A stretch of DNA of 22,060 nucleotides from an uncultured Tissierellia bacterium (lineage in GTDB: Bacteria > Bacillota > Clostridia > Tissierellales > Peptoniphilaceae). Each line of letters begins with the position of its first letter. Position 1 is the stretch's first letter. This document shows, one piece after another, positions 6,922 through 12,837 of this stretch. A model generated the notes under the pieces. The model saw nothing but the letters and a program-made list of their open reading frames with translations. It was not told the DNA's origin and made no database searches. The position numbers and the translations under genes are program-made. The stretch spans positions 1 through 22,060 of the forward strand of contig CAMYOR010000003.1 of the NCBI GenBank assembly GCA_947278105.1, in the 5' to 3' direction.

Positions 6922-8118
6922 ATGAGATTAGTGGGCACCGTTTCGAGAGGAATTCGTGGACCGATTATCCGTGAAGGCGATGATTTAGTGAAATTTGTGG
7001 TAGATGCTGTCATGGCCGCCCATGAGAAAGAGGGCTTTGCATTTCACGATAAAGATGTCGTCTGCATTACCGAGGCAATTGTGGGCCGGTCTCAGGGGAA
7101 TTATGCCAATATTGACCAGATGGCCGCAGATATTAAGAAGAAATTTCCTGAAGGTGAAATTGGACTCTTTCGGCCTATTTTAAGCCGGAACCGTTTCTCT
7201 TTAAATCTTCGAGGAATCGCTCGCGGGGCAAAAAAAATCTACTTGCAATTGACCTATCCTTCTGATGAAGTAGGCAATAAGCTCATCTCTTGGGAACAGG
7301 TCGATGAAAAAGGGATCGATAGCTTCCAAAAGGTCTTTACAAAAGAAGAATTTTATCAGACCTTTGGGGACTTAACCCACACCTTCACCGGGGTTGATTA
7401 TATCCGGTTTTACCAGGACATCATTGAGAAAGAAGGATGCCAGGTAGAGATTATCATCGCCAATGATCCCCTGGAACTCTTAAATCATACAAAAAACATC
7501 TTAACCTGTGAGATCCATGGAAGAGAACGCTCCAAGAAGCTTTATCGGGCCCATGGAGCCAAAAGAGTCTATGGGTTAGATGATATTTTAACCGAATCCG
7601 TGGAAGGAAGCGGCTATAATGAAAAATTTGGCCTTCTCGGTTCCAACAAAGCCACCGAGGAGAAGGTTAAACTCTTCCCACGCGACTGCCAGCCTTATGT
7701 AGATGAAATTCAGAAAGAGCTGATCCAAAAAACTGGCAAGCATATCGAGGTAATGGTTTACGGGGACGGGGCTTTCCAGGATCCTGTTGGCCATATTTGG
7801 GAGCTGGCTGATCCTGTTGTCTCCCCGGCCTATACGGATGGCCTTGCCGGAAGACCCAATGAATTAAAACTCAAATATCTGGCCGACAACGATTTTTCCG
7901 ATCTCAGAGGAGAGGAACTCGCCATGGCCATTAAAGAGCGGATTCGAACCAAGGATGAGGACCTCATAGGAAAGATGGTTTCAGAGGGAACTACGCCTAG
8001 AAGAATCACTGATATCTTGGGATCTCTGGCAGATCTTACTTCCGGAAGCGGGGACAAGGGAACGCCCATTGTTCTAATTCAGGGATACTTCGATAACTTG
8101 ACCAGCGAAGAGAATTAA
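6922..8118 (+). CDS. Coenzyme F420-0:L-glutamate ligase-like protein (CofE family)
   Basis: The product is 398 residues and belongs to the F420:gamma-glutamyl ligase family, which forms amide bonds between glutamate and a phospho-lactyl or folate-like acceptor. Family-like features are the N-terminal GIRGPIIREGDDLVKFV, the DKDVVCITEAIVGRSQGN segment (compare GD.v.itqk.vSkaeG in CofE), a VYGDGAFQDP motif and the SPAYTDGLAGRPNE segment. At ~400 residues it is longer than archaeal CofE (~250). No other F420 gene is in the window, and Clostridia generally lack F420, so its real substrate is unknown; folate-type polyglutamylation is one possibility. The ATG at 6922 follows AGGAGG at ideal spacing. 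I see no convincing promoter between the tRNA terminator and the gene. Confidence 0.72.
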   Translation: MRLVGTVSRGIRGPIIREGDDLVKFVVDAVMAAHEKEGFAFHDKDVVCITEAIVGRSQGNYANIDQMAADIKKKFPEGEIGLFRPILSRNRFSLNLRGIARGAKKIYLQLTYPSDEVGNKLISWEQVDEKGIDSFQKVFTKEEFYQTFGDLTHTFTGVDYIRFYQDIIEKEGCQVEIIIANDPLELLNHTKNILTCEIHGRERSKKLYRAHGAKRVYGLDDILTESVEGSGYNEKFGLLGSNKATEEKVKLFPRDCQPYVDEIQKELIQKTGKHIEVMVYGDGAFQDPVGHIWELADPVVSPAYTDGLAGRPNELKLKYLADNDFSDLRGEELAMAIKERIRTKDEDLIGKMVSEGTTPRRITDILGSLADLTSGSGDKGTPIVLIQGYFDNLTSEEN

Positions 8119-8260
8119 AATTTTTATCCGCCTTCTCAGACTTTCAGGACTTCAATCTGCGATTGACTTTTTGTCGGTTAAGCTCATTCGATGGATCGCC
8201 TTGAAAGAGGGATGGCGGATAATTTTCTATTTTTCAGATAGAGATATAGGGGAATCAGGG

Positions 8261-9811
8261 ATGGAAACTTTTAAAAAAATATGGATCATCGGGGCCGGAA
8301 TATGTTGGTATTGGTTTGCTCAGCTACTTTTAAAGAGCAGGCTCCTTACCATGAAAATCACCGCTTTCGTCCTTATGATCACCCTAATTTTTACAGGCCT
8401 CTTTGCGCTGATTCTCTTTCTCCCTAAACGTCATTTCAAAAAGGCCACGAGAAAACTTTGGCTTGGAGGGGCTTTCGTCGGGATTTCTCTTTTGATGGCC
8501 GTTCAAGCCTTTGCCGGCGTATCCATTCAAAAGTCCTTTTCCACCTTGAACAAGGTGATTGCAGAGGACAAAGGACCTCGCTCTTTAAAGAATAAAAAGA
8601 AAAAGCCGACGAGGTATAATACCCGTGCATTTTTCCTCTATGTTTCCGGAATTGATACCCGCGGAAGCCTGGAGAACAAGTCCCGGTCCGATGTGAACCT
8701 GGTCATGGCCATTAATCCGGATACTCACAAGATTTTTGTGACTTCTGTCCCCCGGGACACCTACCTTCCGATCAGTGGACAGGGAAGAGACCAGTATGAC
8801 AAATTGACCCATTCCGGGCTATATGGGCCCGAAACCTCCATGAATACCTTATCTAATTTCTTTTCCATTGATATTCCCTATTATATTCGTTTGAATTTTT
8901 CTTCTATGGAAAAAATTGTCGACGCCTTGGGGGGAATTGAAGTGGATAATCCTGAGGAATTTACCAGCATTGAAAAATATCACTACCCCCAGGGAAGGAT
9001 TCAGCTGAATGGAAAAAGAGCTCTGGTTTTTGCCCGAGAAAGGTACAAGCTTAAAGACGGTGAACTGGCTCGAGGAAAAAACCATATTCGTATCATTCAG
9101 GGAATTATTGAAAAATTGACTTCTCCATCGGCACTCCTACACTATTCGGACCTTTTGGATGTCATTGGCGAAAACGTTCAGACCAATATTCCGGAAAATC
9201 AGGTTCTATCTTTGATACGAGGGCAGATCGCCAATAATAAATCCTGGTCGATTGAATCCGGTCAGGTCCAGGGGACGGGCCTGATGGGCCTTCCTTCTTT
9301 TGCTTTTCGCGATGCGGACCTCTTTATGTTTGTCCCCGATGAGGATTCTGTTTGGGAAAATTACTGCAAGATGGAATCGGTGATGGAAAACGTAGACCAT
9401 ACCGGGGAAAGCAAACCCTCTGACTGGATGAATCACATTCAAACGGCGTTTAACCACACCATTACTTACGACCAATGGAAGGCGGGCGTGCCTGTCAACC
9501 ACTCGAACTGGAAGGACCCAGATTTTGGAAAGGATCCCCGGGAAGAACATATAGGCCCCGAGGACGCAAAGAAAACTTACCAGGAGGATCCTTTGGATCA
9601 GCAATCTAGCCGTCGGCAGGAAGATGACTACTTTGAAGATTTATCGAACCTCGATGAAATACTCCGTCAAATCGGGGAGGAATATCAAAAATCTCAGGAG
9701 GAAGAACCGCCAGAAGAAGGGTCCCAGACAGAAGGAGAGCCCGAAGGGGCCATCCCGACCGAAAGCTCCCAAGAATATACCTTTACTCCGCCCTCCTGGT
9801 CCGAGGAGTAG
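8261..9811 (+). CDS. LytR-CpsA-Psr (LCP) family cell-wall polymer ligase
   Basis: LCP enzymes transfer lipid-linked anionic polymers (teichoic acid or capsule) to peptidoglycan on the outer membrane face. The 516-residue product begins with three hydrophobic segments (IWIIGAGICWYWFAQLLL; FVLMITLIFTGLFALILFLP; GGAFVGISLLMAVQAFAGV). The LCP domain follows: SRSDVNLVMAINP, the SVPRDTYLPI arginine/aspartate motif, YDKLTHSGLYG, ALGGIEVDNP and FARERYKLKDGELARGKNH. A long acidic Glu/Gln/Ser/Pro-rich tail ends the protein. I place the start at ATG 8261, preceded by AGGGGA at 8248-8253. An in-frame TTG at 8171 would add 30 residues but has no ribosome binding site. The gene ends at a bidirectional terminator. 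The polymer it attaches cannot be told from sequence. Confidence 0.9.
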   Translation: METFKKIWIIGAGICWYWFAQLLLKSRLLTMKITAFVLMITLIFTGLFALILFLPKRHFKKATRKLWLGGAFVGISLLMAVQAFAGVSIQKSFSTLNKVIAEDKGPRSLKNKKKKPTRYNTRAFFLYVSGIDTRGSLENKSRSDVNLVMAINPDTHKIFVTSVPRDTYLPISGQGRDQYDKLTHSGLYGPETSMNTLSNFFSIDIPYYIRLNFSSMEKIVDALGGIEVDNPEEFTSIEKYHYPQGRIQLNGKRALVFARERYKLKDGELARGKNHIRIIQGIIEKLTSPSALLHYSDLLDVIGENVQTNIPENQVLSLIRGQIANNKSWSIESGQVQGTGLMGLPSFAFRDADLFMFVPDEDSVWENYCKMESVMENVDHTGESKPSDWMNHIQTAFNHTITYDQWKAGVPVNHSNWKDPDFGKDPREEHIGPEDAKKTYQEDPLDQQSSRRQEDDYFEDLSNLDEILRQIGEEYQKSQEEEPPEEGSQTEGEPEGAIPTESSQEYTFTPPSWSEE

Positions 9812-9856
9812 TTTTTTAGCTTTTCTATCAACCTTCTTCTTTTATATTTTTGAATG

Positions 9857-9895
9857 ATAAAACCGCTGGAAGAAAACCGTCCAGCGGTTTTATTG
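9857..9895. terminator. Bidirectional terminator between the LCP gene and the lipoprotein gene
   Basis: A 14-bp perfect stem (9857-9870 with 9880-9893, core CCGCTGGA/TCCAGCGG) has a 9-nt loop. Its AT-rich base supplies a U tract in either direction. It serves the convergent LCP (+) and lipoprotein (-) genes. Confidence 0.92.
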
Positions 9896-9897
9896 AT

Positions 9898-10683
9898 CTA
9901 CTGATCTGGGCTTTTCAATATTCCCAGGATTTCCATATTTTTGTAGACTACCGGTGGCGGATCTCCTTTTTCTCCCATGTAATCTGATCTTTTCGAAAGT
10001 AAATCCACCAGCTCGTTTTCTTCTTTTAGCCATGTGATTTTAAAGGGCTCTCCGAATGCAATCTTTTCAAGAAATAGGTAATTTCCATCGAAAGAAGGCT
10101 TATCCCTGCAGTTTATTAAAATTCCGGTATGTCCAACAAAGGCTTCATTTTTCCCATAGACTTTAAAAAGAACGCTGATGATCGAATATCGATCACTTTT
10201 TACCTCTATTTTGTGTTTGTTCCACTGGTCTGGGAGGGTATGGGCAAATCGGCTTTTTGAGATCGGCATTTCACCAAAAAGAGTAGTCAGGAGCTTTTCC
10301 TTATCTTTGAGTACTCTATATTCACTGATATTTTCGATGGCCTCCAAGTCAAACATCATATAATCGCCCCGATAATTTTCCTCAAGTGAGTCGGCCTGGA
10401 TCTTGTCGCCAGCAAGGAGCATAACCGTCATCCGGCAGTTTGCATCGGAAAATCCGCCCCTTTCGGAAGGGCTTTGAGGTTTTTTTTCTGACGAAGCCCT
10501 TACCCATTTCTCGAAAACGTCCACATGGCTCAGGCCTGATTCTTTTAAAATTTCACAAAGCTGAGATAAATTTTCCGGGGTGATATCGACCGTCTTCAGT
10601 GCTTTCGATCCTCCAGACCAACAGGCGGCAAGCCCTGCTGCCAGGAGAGTGAACAGACTCATGAGCCATAAACTTTTTTTCAT
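9898..10683 (-). CDS. DUF4300-like putative lipoprotein
   Basis: The 261-residue product has a lipoprotein signal peptide: basic MKKS, a hydrophobic core, and the lipobox LAAC with Cys21, so it should be lipid-anchored on the outside of the cell. The mature part resembles the DUF4300 family of Firmicutes lipoproteins as I recall it: SGLSHVDVFEKWV, then NCRMTVMLL, MMFDLEAIENISEY, and LLTTLFGEM. The family's function is not known to me. The ribosome binding site AAGGAG (on -, 10693-10698) gives 9-nt spacing. The gene begins only 27 bases after the tmRNA terminator stem, leaving no room for a promoter that would keep the ribosome binding site, so it may depend on readthrough from ssrA. The lipoprotein call is strong; the family call is moderate. 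Confidence 0.7.
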   Translation of the reverse strand: MKKSLWLMSLFTLLAAGLAACWSGGSKALKTVDITPENLSQLCEILKESGLSHVDVFEKWVRASSEKKPQSPSERGGFSDANCRMTVMLLAGDKIQADSLEENYRGDYMMFDLEAIENISEYRVLKDKEKLLTTLFGEMPISKSRFAHTLPDQWNKHKIEVKSDRYSIISVLFKVYGKNEAFVGHTGILINCRDKPSFDGNYLFLEKIAFGEPFKITWLKEENELVDLLSKRSDYMGEKGDPPPVVYKNMEILGILKSPDQ

Positions 10684-10710
10684 AGGTGTGTGCTCCTTAT
10701 TATGAAAACA

Positions 10711-10755
10711 TTGAAAATGCCCGTTTGTTTTTTAAGTACAAACGGGCATTTTCAA
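10711..10755 (-). terminator. Terminator of ssrA (perfect 18-bp hairpin)
   Basis: A perfect 18-bp inverted repeat, 10711-10728 with 10738-10755 and core AATGCCCGTTTGT, has a 9-nt loop. On the - strand it starts three bases after the encoded tmRNA end and is followed by a short T-rich stretch (TGTTTTC). The U tract is modest, so termination may be incomplete. Confidence 0.85.
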
Positions 10756-10757
10756 AA

Positions 10758-11105
10758 TGGAGATGAAGGGAGTCGAACCCTTGTCCAAAAATGCTTCAAA
10801 AAGAGTTTCTACGGGCGTAGTTTATCGAAATTTATTCCCGAGACGGCCAGCCGATAAACAGGCAAACCTCCTCAGTAGCTTCATAAAGTCCAACCTGCGG
10901 GCAAAGCTTAGCGCAGGAAGTTTCCCGACATCATTGAGACCAGTCTGAACGTTACGGGTCCATTCAGAGGGTCGGCCGCTTTTTGTTAAGCAGCGTAAGC
11001 TAAATTAGATTCGTTAGCCTTTATTTTGTTTGCCTTTTTTAATGTCAACGGCCTGACAACCCGCTTCTCTGATATTCACATCCCTGTCGAAACCGGAACA
11101 TCCCC
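10758..11105 (-). ncRNA. ssrA: Transfer-messenger RNA (tmRNA)
   Basis: tmRNA rescues stalled ribosomes and tags the nascent peptide for proteolysis. The 5' end GGGGATGTTCCGGTTTCGAC and 3' end GGGTTCGACTCCCTTCATCTCCA-like tRNA half form the alanine acceptor stem (GGGGATG with CATCTCC, including G3:U70) with discriminator A at 10758; CCA is not encoded. The most likely tag frame lies at 10986-11033 (-) and reads ANKIKANESNLAYAA, then TAA. The resume codon is inferred from that frame. The ending AYAA differs from the usual ALAA. The sequence between the tag and the 3' domain has the room and GC blocks expected for the pseudoknots. Length 348 nt fits the family. Confidence 0.95.
10986..11033 (-). 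CDS. tmRNA proteolysis-tag reading frame
   Basis: Read on the - strand from the GCA resume codon (11031-11033) this encodes 15 residues, ANKIKANESNLAYAA, ending in TAA (10986-10988). The C-terminal Ala-Ala is kept, but the third-last residue is Tyr instead of the Leu seen in common ...LAA tags. Upstream alternatives for the resume codon cannot be excluded from sequence alone. Confidence 0.75.
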   Translation of the reverse strand, partial: ANKIKANESNLAYAA

Positions 11106-11119
11106 ATGTAGGCATTTAT

Positions 11120-11125
11120 ATTATA
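11120..11125 (-). promoter_or_regulatory. -10 element of the ssrA promoter
   Basis: On the - strand this is a perfect TATAAT, placed so that transcription would start about 8 nt before the mature tmRNA 5' end. The -35 position (17-bp spacing) reads GCGATC and is poor; a TTGACT lies closer, at only 8 bp. The promoter is supported mainly by the -10 and its position. Confidence 0.6.
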
Positions 11126-11192
11126 CCCTAATAAGTCAAAAGGATCGCAGTCTGAAAGGGATTTGAACCAATAAAGAGGGAAAAGACCTTTT

Positions 11193-11735
11193 TTAAAAAG
11201 GAAAAGGAGGCCGGCCGGCAAAAGATTCTTTCGACGGGTCCTGGCTGGGATCCACGATTAGGCTCCGGACCCTTGGAAAGCGCAGAGCCAGCATCATAAA
11301 AGGAATGCCGATCAGGCCGGTGATGATTATTTCCGAGAGGGCAATTTTGCCATAGTCCAAGAAGAAAAGACTTTTTGGAATTTGTCCGAGTAAGACAGCC
11401 TCTGCAGAATAGAGAAAAGAAAAGACAGAAGGAAAGAACATCGCCACGTATTTGGACCGGGATTTGGCCATGCAGTAAGTCGCAAGAAGGGTCCCAAGGG
11501 TTCCCACCACCATATCCATCAGCCCGTAGGGGCTGGTGATATTGGCAATAAAGCAGCCCAAGGTCAGACCGACGATATTTTTAGGATCCAAGAAACAGAG
11601 CCAGTTGAGGATTTCCGAATAACGGAATTGAACGGGACCATAGCCAATGCCAAAACCAGAAAAAGTTAAAAGAGCATAGAGGGCGGCGATCAAGGCCTGC
11701 CGAGTCATTAAAGAAACGGTAAAAAATTTTTTCAT
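11193..11735 (-). CDS. queT: QueT family transporter (queuosine-precursor ECF S component)
   Basis: QueT is the substrate-binding membrane subunit of an energy-coupling factor transporter for queuosine precursors such as preQ1. The 180-residue product has about five hydrophobic segments. It shows the family pattern IGYGPVQFRYSEILNWLCF, NIVGLTLGCFIANITSPYGLMDMVVGTLGTLLA and a C-terminal SEIIITGLIGIPFMML helix. The short tail (PSQDPSKESFAGRPPFPF) is polar. The ATG at 11735 is preceded by AAGGAG on the - strand (11743-11748). That ribosome binding site is part of the probable preQ1 riboswitch, which supports the substrate assignment. The shared EcfA/EcfT energising module is not in the window. 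No clear terminator follows; the ssrA promoter is next. Confidence 0.9.
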   Translation of the reverse strand: MKKFFTVSLMTRQALIAALYALLTFSGFGIGYGPVQFRYSEILNWLCFLDPKNIVGLTLGCFIANITSPYGLMDMVVGTLGTLLATYCMAKSRSKYVAMFFPSVFSFLYSAEAVLLGQIPKSLFFLDYGKIALSEIIITGLIGIPFMMLALRFPRVRSLIVDPSQDPSKESFAGRPPFPF

Positions 11736-11742
11736 TGAAATA

Positions 11743-11778
11743 CTCCTTGATTTTTTAAGTGGGTGCCAAGAAACACTT
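11743..11778 (-). promoter_or_regulatory. Probable preQ1-I riboswitch controlling queT
   Basis: Read on the - strand, a P1 stem AAGTG (11774-11778) pairs with CACTT (11757-11761) around a 12-nt loop TTTCTTGGCACC. This is followed by the A-rich tail AAAAAATCAAGGAG. The same architecture (short stem, UUC...CACC loop, AAAAAA.CAAGGA tail) defines preQ1-I aptamers. The loop's terminal CC can pair with GG of the tail, which is the queT ribosome binding site, so ligand binding should block translation. Identity is supported by the downstream transporter of the same ligand. Confidence 0.75.
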
Positions 11779-11795
11779 TGCTGAAACGATTTTCT

Positions 11796-11824
11796 ATACT
11801 AAACCATTTTCTAAAAGAGATCAA
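11796..11824 (-). promoter_or_regulatory. Promoter of queT
   Basis: On the - strand: -35 TTGATC (11819-11824), a 17-bp spacer, and -10 TAGTAT (11796-11801). The predicted start around 11789 lies just upstream of the riboswitch aptamer, as required for it to be transcribed. Confidence 0.55.
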
Positions 11825-11851
11825 GAAAGCTTTTTTTTCTTTTTTTCCATC

Positions 11852-11860
11852 TGCTAGAAT
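11852..11860 (+). promoter_or_regulatory. Extended -10 promoter of the ROK-addB-addA operon
   Basis: TGCTAGAAT is an extended -10 element (TG-n-TAGAAT) preceded by a T-rich tract instead of a -35 match. The predicted start is about 11867, with the ribosome binding site AAAGGAA at 11878-11885. Confidence 0.55.
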
Positions 11861-11889
11861 GAACTTAGTATCTTAAAGAAAGGAACATC

Positions 11890-12837
11890 ATGATGGCTTT
11901 TGTATTTGGCATTGATGTCGGAGGAAGCTCCTGTAAGCTAGGGCTTTTTGGCCAGGAAGGAAATTTGCTTTTCCAGGGTCATTTTCTTACGGGCAAAGGA
12001 CGAAAACCCGAAGAGTTGATTCAAATTATTTCTGGGGAAATGCAAAAAGCCATGGATTTTTTACAAGCGAATAAAAAGGATCTCATGGGCATAGGGATAG
12101 GATTTCCTGGCCCTGTCACAGATCAAAGCCAGGTCCACGGGTGTGTGAATTTCGGCTGGGAGAATTTTAATGCCCAAAGGGGTCTGGAAGAGATATGGGA
12201 AGTGCCCGTGAAAGCGGAAAATGATGCCAACCTGGCCGCTCTTGGCGAAGGCTGGAAGGGGGCGGGAGCTTCTTTTGATTCTTTTATTTTTCTTGCCCTG
12301 GGAACGGGGATTGGCGCCGGCCTTGTTTATGAAAAGCGTCTGATTCGGGGAGAGAGAGGAGGAGCCGGGGAGGTTGGACATATGCCTATTTTTACGGATA
12401 AGAAAACCGGCCAGGTTAGAGACCTTGAATCCCTGGCCTCGGCCAATGCCATGGCAGACCTTGCCCGGAAAAAGCTCTATGATGGGGCCGGCCCCTCTTC
12501 ATTAAGAGATTTTGAAAAAGAACTTAGCGCAAGGAGGATCGTGAAGGAAGCCATGAAGAAAGATCCATTAGCCTGTGAGATCCTCCAGGAGACGGCCGAT
12601 CATTTGGGACAGGGGCTGGCCTGCATTTCAGCCGTTTTTGATCCTCAGGCTTTTATTTTAGGGGGAGGGATGAGCCTTGCCGGAGACCGGCTTTTAAAAC
12701 CGACCCTGGAAGCCTACCAAAAATATGTTTTTTCCCCTTTAAAGGGCACTCCAATCCTCCTTTCCAGCTTGGGTGATCGGGCGGGGATGTTCGGAGCGGC
12801 CCGATATATCTTAGGGGAAGGAAATTTCCTATGCTGA
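11890..12837 (+). CDS. ROK family sugar kinase (glucokinase-like), zinc motif absent
   Basis: ROK proteins phosphorylate sugars such as glucose or act as repressors; no DNA-binding domain is present here, so a kinase is likely. The 315-residue product has the phosphate loop FGIDVGGSSCKLG, the GIGIGFPGPV segment, the catalytic-Asp motif AENDANLAALGE, the GTGIGAGLV adenosine-binding motif and GAGEVGHM. The cysteine cluster that normally follows (CxCGxxGCxE) is replaced by FTDKKTGQVRDLESLAS, so it cannot bind zinc there. Two adjacent ATGs (11890, 11893) are both usable after AAAGGAA. Its stop overlaps the addB start (ATGCTGA), so it is co-translated with addB. The sugar substrate is not evident. 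Confidence 0.85.
   Translation: MMAFVFGIDVGGSSCKLGLFGQEGNLLFQGHFLTGKGRKPEELIQIISGEMQKAMDFLQANKKDLMGIGIGFPGPVTDQSQVHGCVNFGWENFNAQRGLEEIWEVPVKAENDANLAALGEGWKGAGASFDSFIFLALGTGIGAGLVYEKRLIRGERGGAGEVGHMPIFTDKKTGQVRDLESLASANAMADLARKKLYDGAGPSSLRDFEKELSARRIVKEAMKKDPLACEILQETADHLGQGLACISAVFDPQAFILGGGMSLAGDRLLKPTLEAYQKYVFSPLKGTPILLSSLGDRAGMFGAARYILGEGNFLC

Noticed and set aside
8163..8230. Possible promoters for the LCP gene (TTGACT at 8163, TTGAAA at 8201)
   Set aside because: Neither has a convincing -10 at 16-18 bp: the best are TTCGAT and TTCTAT, and GATAAT is at the wrong distance.
8171..8260. 30-residue N-terminal extension of the LCP protein from TTG 8171
   Set aside because: No ribosome binding site is present, and the ATG at 8261 has AGGGGA upstream and starts a normal membrane-anchor sequence.
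11155..11180. tRNA T-arm-like GGTTCAAATCCC on the - strand between queT and ssrA
   Set aside because: The flanking bases do not form a T stem (TTATTGG against CCCTTT fails), and no acceptor, D or anticodon arm can be built; a chance match.
11188..11201. CCTTTTTTAAAAAGG near-palindrome at the end of queT as a terminator
   Set aside because: The stem is almost entirely A/T with no loop and overlaps the stop codon; too unstable to call.
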